DNA from: CAIWAH01 sp964602595 | GTDB taxonomy: Bacteria; Verrucomicrobiota; Verrucomicrobiia; Limisphaerales; UBA9464 | DNA length: 64,000 bases | Direction: 5' to 3' | Assembly: GCA_964602595.1 (NCBI GenBank) | Contig: CAZRRO010000022.1 | Coordinates: forward strand, 58,964 to 122,963 | Shown: one piece after another, positions 18,847-27,810 of the stretch | How positions within the stretch are numbered: position 1 is the first letter of the stretch | Layout of the letters: each line of letters begins with the position of its first letter | Made by a program: the position numbers and the translations under genes | Notes under the pieces: generated by a model | Told to the model about the DNA's origin: nothing | Database searches by the model: none | The model's input: the letters and a program-made list of their open reading frames with translations, nothing else

Positions 18847-20112
18847 ATGAATACTCCCAACTCCACCGCCAGGCTTCCCCTTGCCCCGCTCCTGTTGCTG
18901 CTCGCCTTCAATCTGACCGCCCGGGCGGCCGAGGTGCCGGCCATTAAGGAAGCGTTCGCCGGACACTTCGCTGTGGGCGCTGCCATCAACCGCTCGGAGG
19001 CGACGGGCACCGCTGGCCGAAGGAGCGCCGAACAGGTCGCGCAGGAAGTCGCGCTGGTGAAACGCCACTTCAACCAGATCACCGCGGAGAACGACATGAA
19101 GTGGCAGCTCATCCATCCGCGCGAGGGCGCGGAGGGTTACGACTTCACCGGGGCGGATGCCTTCGTGAACTTCGGCCTGAGCAACCGGATGGAAATCGTC
19201 GGTCACACGCTGGTGTGGCACAGCCAGACGCCGAACTGGGTCTTTGCCGGCACGAATCCACCGCCGCCGGGCGCGACCAATCCACCGCCCGCCTTCGCCG
19301 CCGCGAACACCAACGGACCTGGCACGAATCGCCTTGGCCGTGGCGGCTTCGGACCCGGCTTTGGCCGCTACACCGGGCCTCGCGCCTCCCGCGATGAACT
19401 GCTCCAGCGGATGCGCGATCACATCCACACGGTCGTTGGCCGCTACAAGGGCAAGGTCAAAGTCTGGGACGTTGTGAACGAAGCCCTCGCCGACGGCGGC
19501 CCGGAGAATGTCATGCGGTCGTCGCTCTGGTCCGAGATCATCGGGCCGGACTTCATCGCCAAGGCGTTCCAATACGCGCACGAGGCTGATCCTGATGCGA
19601 TCCTCCGCTACAACGACTATGGACTGGAGAACCCGGTGAAGATCCAGAAGCTCGTCACGCTGATCAAATCGTTGCAGGAGCAGAAGGTGCCCATTCACGC
19701 GATCGGAACGCAGGCCCACCTCAACGTCTCCACCGCCGGCTTCGAGCAGATGGATCGGTCGCTGACCGAAATCGCCAAGTTGGGGCTGCCCATCCACGTC
19801 ACCGAGCTCGACATCAACAGCGCCCAGGGCGGCCAACGCACCACCGGCGCAGACGTCGCCGCCAACGCCGCGACCACGCAGGGCGGGCTGGTCGGCGATG
19901 CCGACAAGAAGCTCGCCGAGGCCTATGCCGGAGTGTTCCGCGCGTTCCTCAAGCACCGCGACAAGGTGAAGATGGTCACGTTCTGGGGTGTGAACGACGC
20001 AGTCTCCTGGCGGGCCGGCGGCAAGCCCCTGGTGTTCGACGGCGACAACCAGCCCAAGCCGGCGTTTGAGGCGGTGATCCGTGAAGCCCGGCAGGCGGCC
20101 TCAGCGCAGTGA
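18847..20112 (+). CDS. Endo-1,4-beta-xylanase, GH10
   Basis: A 421-residue secreted xylanase. The signal peptide is LLLLLAFNLTARAA. The TIM barrel has FNQITAENDMKWQLIHP, VGHTLVWHSQTPNW, the acid/base Glu212 in WDVVNEAL and the nucleophile Glu320 in HVTELDI, followed by TFWGVNDAVSW. An unusual P/G/N-rich insert at about residues 135-180 (PPPPGATNPPP, GGFGPGFGRY) sits after the HSQTPNW strand. Expected role: cleaving the xylan backbone outside the cell or in the periplasm. The ATG at 18847 was taken over an in-frame TTG 12 bp upstream. It is the central enzyme of the xylan block. Confidence 0.95.
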   Translation: MNTPNSTARLPLAPLLLLLAFNLTARAAEVPAIKEAFAGHFAVGAAINRSEATGTAGRRSAEQVAQEVALVKRHFNQITAENDMKWQLIHPREGAEGYDFTGADAFVNFGLSNRMEIVGHTLVWHSQTPNWVFAGTNPPPPGATNPPPAFAAANTNGPGTNRLGRGGFGPGFGRYTGPRASRDELLQRMRDHIHTVVGRYKGKVKVWDVVNEALADGGPENVMRSSLWSEIIGPDFIAKAFQYAHEADPDAILRYNDYGLENPVKIQKLVTLIKSLQEQKVPIHAIGTQAHLNVSTAGFEQMDRSLTEIAKLGLPIHVTELDINSAQGGQRTTGADVAANAATTQGGLVGDADKKLAEAYAGVFRAFLKHRDKVKMVTFWGVNDAVSWRAGGKPLVFDGDNQPKPAFEAVIREARQAASAQ

Positions 20113-20144
20113 CCGGCGGAACCGAGAACCCCGATTGCCTGACC

Positions 20145-21002
20145 ATGCGTTTGCCACCGCTCCGTTGCCTCGTGCTGCTCGCGGCTCTCTGGTTCTGCCC
20201 GAGTGCGGTCGCCCAGAACACGAACCGCTATGTTTTCCTCTGCTTCGGCCAGTCCAACATGGAGGGCTTCCCCGGCATTGAGGAGCAGGACAAGGGCCCG
20301 GTGGACGGGCGCTTCCAGATGCTCGCCGCGGTGGATTTCCCCAAGCTGGAGCGGGTGAAGGGCAAATGGTATCCGGCCGTCCCGCCGCTCTGCCGGCCGT
20401 CTGCCGGCCTCGGGCCCGCGGACTACTTCGGAAGGACGTTGGTCTCGAATCTGCCGCCGCACATCACTGTGGGTGTCGTCAACGTTTCGATCGGCGGCTG
20501 CAAGATCGCGCTGTTCGAGAAAGACTCCTATCAGAGTTACGCCGCCGTCGCCCCAAAGTGGATGACCAACACCATCGCCACCTACAGCGGCAATCCCTAC
20601 CAGCACCTCGTGGAGCTGGCCCGGCTTGCCCAGCGGGACGGCGTCATCAAAGGCATCCTGCTCCACCAGGGCGAATCCAACACCAACGACAAGGATTGGC
20701 CGAACAAGGTGAAGGGCATCTACGAGAACCTGCTTCGTGATCTGACCCTCAAGGCCACCGACGTTCCCCTGATCGCCGGTGAGCTGGTCAACGCCGACCA
20801 GAACGGCGCCTGCGCCAGCATGAACAGGATCATCGCCGAGCTGCCGAAAACGATTCCCACGGCGCACGTCGTTTCCTCGGCGGGATGCGCGGCGCGGGGC
20901 GACCGGCTGCACTTCACCGCTGCAGGCTATCGCGAGTTGGGCCGGCGCTACGGGGAAACAATGCTCCCGTTGCTCGGCTACGGTCCCAACGCACCCAAAT
21001 GA
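20145..21002 (+). CDS. Secreted sialate O-acetylesterase-type (SASA/CE6) carbohydrate esterase
   Basis: 285 residues with a signal peptide (CLVLLAALWFCPSAVAQ). An SGNH-type esterase: block I is CFGQSNMEG with Ser37, and block V near the C-terminus is GDRLHFTAAGYRELG with a D-x2-H pair. The middle contains LLHQGESNTN, the family's Gln/Glu/Ser segment. Relatives are acetyl-xylan esterases (CE6) or sialate acetylesterases; the xylan context favours removal of acetyl groups from xylan. A GTG at 20109 overlapping the xylanase stop would add 12 residues, but the signal peptide begins better at the ATG. Confidence 0.85.
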   Translation: MRLPPLRCLVLLAALWFCPSAVAQNTNRYVFLCFGQSNMEGFPGIEEQDKGPVDGRFQMLAAVDFPKLERVKGKWYPAVPPLCRPSAGLGPADYFGRTLVSNLPPHITVGVVNVSIGGCKIALFEKDSYQSYAAVAPKWMTNTIATYSGNPYQHLVELARLAQRDGVIKGILLHQGESNTNDKDWPNKVKGIYENLLRDLTLKATDVPLIAGELVNADQNGACASMNRIIAELPKTIPTAHVVSSAGCAARGDRLHFTAAGYRELGRRYGETMLPLLGYGPNAPK

Positions 21003-21018
21003 CGACGGTAAGGTTTCC

Positions 21019-22539
21019 ATGAAATCCCTCCTTCTGGCAGCTGTGCTGCCGGCTCTCGCACTGCCCCTGATCGCACTCGACGGGCAAGTTCAGATCCACG
21101 ACCCGTCGACCGTCATCCGATGCGGCGGGAAGTATTACACCTACGGCACCGGCGGCACTCCGCTCGTCTCCGACGACGGCTGGACGTGGCGGCGCGGCGC
21201 AACTCCGGGCCGCAGCGGCATGGCCCCGGATGTCATCCACGTGGGCGACCGCTACTTCATGTATGTCGCGCGCAATGTCGGAGCCCAGCCACGCGCCGAC
21301 ATCAACCTTATTTGGAGCAAGTCGCTCGACCCGGCTTCGCCCGATTACAAGTGGGAGGAAGCCGGCGTGGTCGCTTCGTCCGACGGAGTGGAGGACTGCA
21401 ACGCGATTGATCCGGGGGCCTTTCTCGATCCCAACGACGGCAAGCTGTGGCTCGTTTACGGCTCCTACTTCGGCTACATCCGACTGGTCGAAATGGATCC
21501 CAAGACGGGCAAGCAGATCAATCCGGCGACCAAGCCAGTCGACATCGCGATCAACTGCGAGGCGCCGATCGTCATCTTCCGCGACGGTTGGTATTACCTG
21601 CTGGCCACCCACGGGAGCTGCTGCCGCGGCGCTGATTCCGGCTACAACATCCGCATGGGCCGCTCGAAGAAGATCACCGGTCCCTACCTCGACCATGAGG
21701 GTATCGACATGATTCAGGGCGGCGGCAAACTCTTCCTCGGATCGAACGGCCGCCTCATCGGTCCCGGCCACTTCGGACTCATCGAAGACGAGACCGGCGT
21801 GCAAAAGTTCTCGCTCCACTATGAAGCCGATCTCGATCGAGGCGGCGCCAGCGTCTTGGATGTCCGACCGCTGCTCTGGAAAGACGGCTGGCCGGTTGCG
21901 GGCGACAACTTCAAGGAAGGCACCTATCAGCTCGAATCCCTCCGCACCGGCACCGCACTGGAGCTGGCGGTCGAAGGCACGCCCGTAGGCGGTCGCCGCG
22001 CCCGCATGGGAGGCGGTCCTGGTTTTGGTGGTCCCGGTGGCCCCGGCGGTGGTCCGCGTCCTGGCTCGACGAATGGACCCGCCCCGCGTCCTCCCGGTGG
22101 CGGCATGTTCGCCGGGACGGGTGTTCCCATCCCGCAGCAGGATGTCGCGCAGGTCTCGACCAATTGGCCTTCCGGCGAAATTCCGACGCGCATGGCCAAC
22201 TACCTCTGCCAAGCGCAACAGAAGTGGACCGTCTCAGCCTTCACCAATGCGGGCGGCTTTCTGGGGTCGCCCTACTTCAAGGTCACCGTCGCCGGCACCG
22301 ATCGCACCCTTGGCGCAACGGCGGAAGGCGAACTGACGACCACGCCGTCGTTCACTGGCGAGCCGTCCCAGCTCTGGCGCATCGACCAACTGGCTGACGG
22401 TTCGTGGCGGCTCATGCCGAAGGCTGTTCCCGCTTCGAAACAACCCATGGCGCTCTCGGCCATCGGCAGCAGCTTCGCCACGCTCTCCAAACCCAGCGCC
22501 TCCGACGAAAAGCTTCGTTGGTTGATCAAGGCTCCCTGA
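21019..22539 (+). CDS. Secreted GH43-family glycosidase (arabinanase/arabinofuranosidase-like)
   Basis: 506 residues. The signal peptide precedes a five-bladed GH43 propeller. The general base Asp28 is in IHDPST, the IDPGAF segment near 135 holds the pKa-modulating Asp, and the acid Glu181 is in NCEAPIVIFRDGWYYLL. A C-terminal beta domain follows (about 315-505). It is interrupted by a low-complexity G/P/R-rich stretch at about 325-370 (GGGPGFGGPGGPGGG). The lack of a long beta-xylosidase-type C-terminal domain and the IHDPS start suggest an arabinan- or arabinose-directed enzyme. It starts 16 bp after the acetylesterase. Confidence 0.85.
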   Translation: MKSLLLAAVLPALALPLIALDGQVQIHDPSTVIRCGGKYYTYGTGGTPLVSDDGWTWRRGATPGRSGMAPDVIHVGDRYFMYVARNVGAQPRADINLIWSKSLDPASPDYKWEEAGVVASSDGVEDCNAIDPGAFLDPNDGKLWLVYGSYFGYIRLVEMDPKTGKQINPATKPVDIAINCEAPIVIFRDGWYYLLATHGSCCRGADSGYNIRMGRSKKITGPYLDHEGIDMIQGGGKLFLGSNGRLIGPGHFGLIEDETGVQKFSLHYEADLDRGGASVLDVRPLLWKDGWPVAGDNFKEGTYQLESLRTGTALELAVEGTPVGGRRARMGGGPGFGGPGGPGGGPRPGSTNGPAPRPPGGGMFAGTGVPIPQQDVAQVSTNWPSGEIPTRMANYLCQAQQKWTVSAFTNAGGFLGSPYFKVTVAGTDRTLGATAEGELTTTPSFTGEPSQLWRIDQLADGSWRLMPKAVPASKQPMALSAIGSSFATLSKPSASDEKLRWLIKAP

Positions 22540-22572
22540 TCACGCGCCACCGACTTCATCACTGCCCTCGTT

Positions 22573-23268
22573 ATGAACGCACCCGCTTTTCGTCGATTGT
22601 CGGTTTTTTTCTTGGCCACGCTTTCGGCGCTCCTGGCCATCGCGGCGACGCCGGCCGACGTGCTTGAAACCACACCGTCCCTTCGCCGCGCCACTCCAAC
22701 CCAGAACGCTCCGAACGGCATGGGCTTCATCCAACGCTGGCTCCTTCTGGAACCCATTCCCGCCAATGGACTCACCGACAAAGTCGTCCGGGAAACGGTG
22801 AAGAAGGAGCACTTCCCCAACCAACTTACCGTCGTTCCGCGCGATGGCGACAAGGTGAAAGTTGGCGATGCCGAACTCACATGGCACGCGGTCGACACGA
22901 AGGATTACAACGTCAATCTCTTCCACTTCGCCCGCGCCCTCGGCAAGCCAACCTCCAACATCCTCACGTGGGGTGTCACCGTGGTGGACTGCGCCGAGGA
23001 CATGCCCAACGTCCGCCTCGCCATCGGCTCCAACGCCGCCTCGATCTGGTGGGTTAACGGGCAGGAAGTCATCGGCATCTACGGCGATCGTCAGACGGTC
23101 ATCGACGACGGCGTCTCCCAACGGCTCACGCTGAAGAAAGGCGCAAACGTGATCCGTTGCGCGGTCGTCAACGGCGGCGGCGCGACCGACTTCTGCGCCC
23201 GGTTCCTCGACGAGGACGGCAAACCGATCAAGAGCTACTCCGTCACGGCAAATGCTGCCGCGAAATGA
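22573..23268 (+). CDS. Small secreted jelly-roll protein, paralogue of the 18.2-kb protein
   Basis: 231 residues with a signal peptide (FLATLSALLAIAATPA). It shares its layout with the 18186-18806 product: (I/F)xxWLxLxPI near the start, a V-x-V...LTWxAV strand pair, a middle VVDCAEDMPNVRLAIGSN, an NGQEVIGIYGD loop and a C-terminal GANVIRCAVVN. No catalytic residues are evident. The fold is probably galactose-binding-like. It lies between a GH43 enzyme and an esterase, so a glycan-binding accessory role is an inference. Two copies in one operon point to tandem duplication and divergence. Confidence 0.68.
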   Translation: MNAPAFRRLSVFFLATLSALLAIAATPADVLETTPSLRRATPTQNAPNGMGFIQRWLLLEPIPANGLTDKVVRETVKKEHFPNQLTVVPRDGDKVKVGDAELTWHAVDTKDYNVNLFHFARALGKPTSNILTWGVTVVDCAEDMPNVRLAIGSNAASIWWVNGQEVIGIYGDRQTVIDDGVSQRLTLKKGANVIRCAVVNGGGATDFCARFLDEDGKPIKSYSVTANAAAK

Positions 23269-23308
23269 CACCCCGTTCCTCCAACTGACCTCCTCTTCGC
23301 CAGCACTC

Positions 23309-24268
23309 ATGAAAAGCTCCGCCACTCCTCTTATTGCCCTGATGGCTCTTCTGGGCTTGGGCTCGTTCGCCCACGTTTCTGCGCAGCCCGCTCCCGCTGA
23401 GAAAACCACCAACGGGCCTGCCGTGAGACCGAGCGCTCCGGACAGGCGCGCTCCGGCTCCGCCCAAGAATCCCGTTCCGATTCTGCCCGCGCTTCCTGTC
23501 GCGTTGGACACGACCTTTTACGCGAGCAACAACGTCCCGCATGGCCGGGTCGAGATCGTCACCTACAAGACCACGGCCGGAACCGAGAAGCGTATGCACG
23601 TCTATTTGCCGCCCGGCTACGATGCGGATCCGTCGAAGCGCTATCCCGTGCTCTACCTGAACCACGGCGGCGGCGAGAACGACAGCCACTGGATCGAAAA
23701 GGGAGCGACGCACCACATCCTCGACAACCTCATCGCCGCTGGAAAGGCGCGTCCGATGATCGTTGCCATGCCCAACACGGGCCGCGTGGTCTCGGGCAAG
23801 CCACCCAAGCTCGGCGAGGACGACGCCTGCACGCAGGAATATCTGAAGGACATCCTGCCCTTCGTGGACGGCCGTTACCGCACGCGCACCAACCGCGAGA
23901 GCCGCGCCGTGGCCGGACTTTCAATGGGCGGCTTCGTCACGCTCAACACCGGGCTCACCCATCTGGAAACCTTCGGCGAACTCTACGTCTTCAGCTCGGG
24001 CTACTGGCCGGACCAGTTGCCCGCGTTCAAGGAGAACATCCAGCCGCTCCTCAGCCAGACGAACATCAACGAACGATTCCGCATGCCCATCTACTTCGGC
24101 GTCGGCGAGACGGACATCGCCTACCTCAACAGCATGCGCACGATGGCGGTGTTCAACGACCATGGCATCCGCACCTTCTCGGTGCTCAGCTCGTTGGGCC
24201 ACGAGTGGAAGAACTGGCGCCGTTACCTCTGGCAGACCACGCAGATCATGTTCCCCGAGGATCAATGA
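23309..24268 (+). CDS. Secreted CE1-type esterase
   Basis: A 319-residue esterase-D-like alpha/beta hydrolase. A signal peptide (LIALMALLGLGSFAHVSAQ) is followed by a proline-rich linker (about 25-60). The core has VYLPPGYDADPSKRYPVLYL and NHGGGEND, the nucleophile Ser205 in GLSMGGF, and the catalytic His298 in LGHEWKNWRRYLW. It lacks the extra N-terminal domain of the esterases at 12.8, 14.0 and 25.1 kb. Its likely action is feruloyl- or acetyl-ester hydrolysis on arabinoxylan. The ATG at 23309 was preferred to an upstream in-frame ATG that overlaps the preceding gene. Confidence 0.83.
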   Translation: MKSSATPLIALMALLGLGSFAHVSAQPAPAEKTTNGPAVRPSAPDRRAPAPPKNPVPILPALPVALDTTFYASNNVPHGRVEIVTYKTTAGTEKRMHVYLPPGYDADPSKRYPVLYLNHGGGENDSHWIEKGATHHILDNLIAAGKARPMIVAMPNTGRVVSGKPPKLGEDDACTQEYLKDILPFVDGRYRTRTNRESRAVAGLSMGGFVTLNTGLTHLETFGELYVFSSGYWPDQLPAFKENIQPLLSQTNINERFRMPIYFGVGETDIAYLNSMRTMAVFNDHGIRTFSVLSSLGHEWKNWRRYLWQTTQIMFPEDQ

Positions 24269-24302
24269 CCCGTCGCTTTCTTTCCCGATTCCACGCATCC
24301 CC

Positions 24303-25124
24303 ATGAAAACTCAATCGCTTCGCCTCTCCGTTCTTTTGGCTTTGTTCACGTTGGTGTCGTCCTTCGTCGCAAAAGCCGCTGATGCCGCCGCAAAGCAGAC
24401 CTTCGTCCTCGTCCACGGCGCCACCGCCGGAGGCTGGGAGTGGAAGAGCACCGGCAAGTTCCTGACCGACGACGGCCACACCGTCTATCGCGCCACTCTC
24501 ACCGGCTTGGGCGAGAAGATGCACCTCAACAGCACGAACGTGGATCTCCAGACCCACATCAACGATGTGGTGAACCTCATCCTCTTCGAGGACCTCCACG
24601 ACATCGTGCTCACCGGCCACAGCTACGGTGGCATGGTCATCACCGGCGTCATGGACCGCGTGCCCGAGCGGATCAAACATGTCGTCTTCCTCGACGCCGC
24701 CGTGCCGGAAGATGGCCAATCGCTCTGGGACCACTTCGGCGGCCAAGGCATGGATCCCAAGCGCTTCACCGACGGCTTCATGCAGGTGCCGTGGGTCAAG
24801 GCCGACACCAAGCCGCCCCACAGCGTCAAACAGTCGATTAGGTGCTTCAACCAGCCCGTCTCCTTCAAGAACCCCGCCGCCAAGGCGATCAATGTGACCT
24901 ACGTCGCCTTCGTGCCGAAGGACAAGTCGGCCGAGGAACGCGCCAAGACCGACAAGAGTTGGCAGCGCGCCGTCTCCCGTGGTTGGACCATCCGCACCTT
25001 CCCCGGCGGCCACGTGGCTCAGCAGGAAGACCCGCGCGGCGTCGCCACGCTGATCGCGGAGTCGGTCAAAGATCGGAACAAGCCCGTCGCCGACAAGTCC
25101 GACGCCAGAACTTCCGGCAAGTAA
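24303..25124 (+). CDS. Secreted alpha/beta hydrolase, methylesterase-like
   Basis: A 273-residue protein with a signal peptide (LSVLLALFTLVSSFVAKAA). It has FVLVHGATAGGWEW (oxyanion hole), nucleophile Ser107 in TGHSYGGMVI, and His237 in GGHVAQQEDP. It belongs to the single-domain alpha/beta hydrolases that include plant-type methylesterases and salicyl-ester hydrolases, and differs from its CE1-type neighbours. In a xylan locus, uronic acid methyl esters are a plausible substrate, but this is inference. It starts 34 bp after the previous esterase. Confidence 0.8.
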   Translation: MKTQSLRLSVLLALFTLVSSFVAKAADAAAKQTFVLVHGATAGGWEWKSTGKFLTDDGHTVYRATLTGLGEKMHLNSTNVDLQTHINDVVNLILFEDLHDIVLTGHSYGGMVITGVMDRVPERIKHVVFLDAAVPEDGQSLWDHFGGQGMDPKRFTDGFMQVPWVKADTKPPHSVKQSIRCFNQPVSFKNPAAKAINVTYVAFVPKDKSAEERAKTDKSWQRAVSRGWTIRTFPGGHVAQQEDPRGVATLIAESVKDRNKPVADKSDARTSGK

Positions 25125-25143
25125 CCTGATCCGATTCGTTCCC

Positions 25144-26274
25144 ATGAAACTGAACTTCTCCCGCCTTCTTTCGTTCGCTCTGCTCGGTCTCGCCCTTGGC
25201 CTGAGTGCCGACGCACAGGCCCAGCCTTCGCGCGCGCCGCAGCTCCAGTCGCCTGTCGTCCATCCCGACCGCAAGGTGACCTTCAGTGTCCGCGCGCCGA
25301 ATGCGCAGAAGGTCGAACTGAGCTGTCAGTTTCAGAGAGGCAACCAGCCGTTGATCAAAGACACGAACGGCGTCTGGAGCATCACCGTCGGGCCCATCGA
25401 GCCGAACCTGTATCCCTACAACTTCGTCATCGACGGCATCGGCGTCGCCGACTCGGCCAACCAGGACCTGTTCCCCAACGAACGCTTCAAGCCGAGCCTC
25501 GTGGACGTTCCCGGCGACCAGCCGGCGCTCCATTCCGTGCAGAACGTGCCGCACGGCGAGATGTCCTACCTCTTCTACGAGTCCAAGACGCTTAAGCGCA
25601 CCCGCCCGCTCGTGGTTTACACGCCGCCCGGCTACCGCGCGGGGACGGACAAGTATCCCGTGTTTTACCTCGTGAGCGGAACGACCGACACGGAGGAGAC
25701 CTGGTTCCGCGCCGGACGGATGAACTTCATCCTCGACAACCTCATCGCCCAGAAGAAGGCGGTGCCGATGGTCGTCGTCATGCCCTACGGCAATATGATG
25801 GGCGGCGCGCCGGCGCCCAACACGCCGCAGGCCGCCGACATGTATCGCGTCTTCAGCGACGAGCTGCTCGGGAACATTCTGCCCTTCGTCGAGGCCAACT
25901 TCCGCGTCCTCGCCGACCGCGAGAAGCGCGCCATCGCCGGATTTTCCCGTGGGGGCGGCCAGTCGCTCTTCACCGCGTTCAACAACCTGGACCAGTTCGC
26001 TTGGATCGGTTCCTACGCCGCCTATCTCACGCCCGAGGTCTGCAACAAACATTTCCCCGACCTCGTGTCCAAGCCCGAGGACACCAACCGCAAACTGAAG
26101 CTGCTCTGGCTTGGGGTCGGCACGGAGGATTTCCTCTACAAGCAGGCCGTGGAGTTCGACCAGTTCCTCAAGGACAAGAAGATCGACCACCAGAGCCTCG
26201 TCACGGACGGAGGCCACACCTGGATGAACGCGCGCCACTACTTCGCGGAGACGTTGCAGCTCTTTTTCAAATGA
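25144..26274 (+). CDS. Secreted CE1-type esterase with N-terminal E-set domain
   Basis: 376 residues with a signal peptide (LLSFALLGLALGLSADAQA). An N-terminal CBM48/E-set-like domain (about 35-125; VTFSVRAPNAQKVELSC, YPYNFVIDGIGVADSAN) precedes the esterase domain. That domain has VYTPPGYRAGTDKYPVFYLVSG, nucleophile Ser268 in GFSRGGGQ and His358 in DGGHTWMNARHYF. Family knowledge suggests feruloyl or acetyl-xylan esterase activity. Its architecture matches the esterase at 12.8 kb. It is the last hydrolase gene before the sugar symporter. Confidence 0.83.
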   Translation: MKLNFSRLLSFALLGLALGLSADAQAQPSRAPQLQSPVVHPDRKVTFSVRAPNAQKVELSCQFQRGNQPLIKDTNGVWSITVGPIEPNLYPYNFVIDGIGVADSANQDLFPNERFKPSLVDVPGDQPALHSVQNVPHGEMSYLFYESKTLKRTRPLVVYTPPGYRAGTDKYPVFYLVSGTTDTEETWFRAGRMNFILDNLIAQKKAVPMVVVMPYGNMMGGAPAPNTPQAADMYRVFSDELLGNILPFVEANFRVLADREKRAIAGFSRGGGQSLFTAFNNLDQFAWIGSYAAYLTPEVCNKHFPDLVSKPEDTNRKLKLLWLGVGTEDFLYKQAVEFDQFLKDKKIDHQSLVTDGGHTWMNARHYFAETLQLFFK

Positions 26275-26385
26275 CCAGCCGTGACGTCTGCTCTCCTCAA
26301 ATCATTGACCGACGCGACGCGATACCCCGGCGGAGGGATCGTGACCGAACTCATCTCTCGCCCCTGAACCCTTAGCCGCCCCATC

Positions 26386-27810
26386 GTGAGCCCTTCACCT
26401 GTTGCTTCCCCGGCCCAAGACGGCGAACGCCTCAAGCCGACCGAATACGTCGGTTATGCGCTCGGTGACACCGCGTCGAACTTCTTCTTCCAGTCCTTCA
26501 ACATCTTCCTGACCTACTACTATGTGGATGTCTGGGGCATTCCGGCGACCGTGCTGCTGTGGCTGATCCCGCTGGTGCGGGCCTTCGGCGCGCTGGACGA
26601 CGTCATCATGGGCCTGATCGCCGACCGCACCAACACGCGTTGGGGCAAGTTCAGGCCCTATCTGATGTTCGGTGCCGTTCCCTACGGCATCTGTGGCTAC
26701 CTCATGTTCCTCGGGCCGGACTTCGGTCCGACCGGCAAGATCGTCTATGCAGGCATCACCTATGGCCTGATGATGATCGCCTACACGGTCATCAACGTGC
26801 CCTATTCGGCGATGCTCGGCGTCATTAGCCCGTCGCCGCGCACCCGGACTGTGGCTTCGACCTGCCGTTTCGTCGGCGCGTTCGGGGCGGCCTTCCTCAT
26901 CTCGCTGTTTGTGCGACCGCTGGTCGAGTATCTCGGCGCGGGCAACGAGTCGCGCGGCTTCCAGCTCACGATGGCCATCTTCGCGGTCGTTTCTGTGGCG
27001 CTGATCCTCATCACCTTCGCCACCACCAAGGAGCGGGTCGCACCCCCGCCCCAGCAGAAAACCAACGCGCGCGAGGAATTGGGCGAACTGTTCAAAAACT
27101 GGCCGTGGGTGGTTTTGCTCCTGACCTCGATCTTCTCCAACGCGTTCTCCGCGCTCCGCTCCGGCAGCACTATCTTCTACTTCAAATACGTCCAGGGCTT
27201 CGACTCCACGCCGATGTTCTGGCGGCTGGACCATACCACGGTTTTCCTCACGAGTGGTGCGCTCGGCCTGGTGCTGGGCACGATCTGTCTCGGTCCGATC
27301 GCGCGGAAGGTGGACAAGAAATACTACGCCGCCGGTCTAAGCCTCGTGACCGGCCTCTGCTTCCTCGCCTTCTACTTTGTGCCCAAGGGCAACTTCTGGC
27401 TCCTCGTCGGTGCAAACATGGTGGCGCAGTTCTGCGCCGGCCCGACCTCGGCGCTGACGTGGGCGCTCTATGGCGACGTGGCCGACTACGGTGAGGTGAA
27501 GTATGGCCGCCGCTCAACCGGCCTCATCTACTCGGCGTCGCTCTTCTCGATCAAATCGGGCATCCTGGTCGGCGGTTTCCTCGTGCCGCTGTTCCTGGCG
27601 AAGTTCGGTTACGTGAAGGGTGCCGAGAGCCAGACGGCCCACGCCCTTCTCGGAATCACGCTGGCCTTCTCCGTCGGCCCTGCCCTCTTCGCGATCCTGA
27701 AAGCCGTCGCGCTGATGGTCTATCCGCTCGACCAGAAGCGTGTGGACGAGATCGAACGCGAACTCTTGGCCCGCCGCGCGGCTGTGGCCGCTGAAGTCAA
27801 ACCCGCATGA
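26386..27810 (+). CDS. GPH-family sugar:cation symporter
   Basis: A 474-residue, 12-helix MFS transporter of the glycoside-pentoside-hexuronide type. It has the family marker RAFGALDDVIMGLIADRTNTRWGKFRPY near residues 65-90, followed by PYSAMLGVISPSPRTRT and YGDVADYGEVKYGRRSTGL near 365. The GTG at 26386 gives the usual N-terminus. The gene overlaps the GH43 xylosidase start by ATGA, which couples uptake to intracellular hydrolysis. Substrates are probably xylo-oligosaccharides. Confidence 0.9.
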   Translation: MSPSPVASPAQDGERLKPTEYVGYALGDTASNFFFQSFNIFLTYYYVDVWGIPATVLLWLIPLVRAFGALDDVIMGLIADRTNTRWGKFRPYLMFGAVPYGICGYLMFLGPDFGPTGKIVYAGITYGLMMIAYTVINVPYSAMLGVISPSPRTRTVASTCRFVGAFGAAFLISLFVRPLVEYLGAGNESRGFQLTMAIFAVVSVALILITFATTKERVAPPPQQKTNAREELGELFKNWPWVVLLLTSIFSNAFSALRSGSTIFYFKYVQGFDSTPMFWRLDHTTVFLTSGALGLVLGTICLGPIARKVDKKYYAAGLSLVTGLCFLAFYFVPKGNFWLLVGANMVAQFCAGPTSALTWALYGDVADYGEVKYGRRSTGLIYSASLFSIKSGILVGGFLVPLFLAKFGYVKGAESQTAHALLGITLAFSVGPALFAILKAVALMVYPLDQKRVDEIERELLARRAAVAAEVKPA

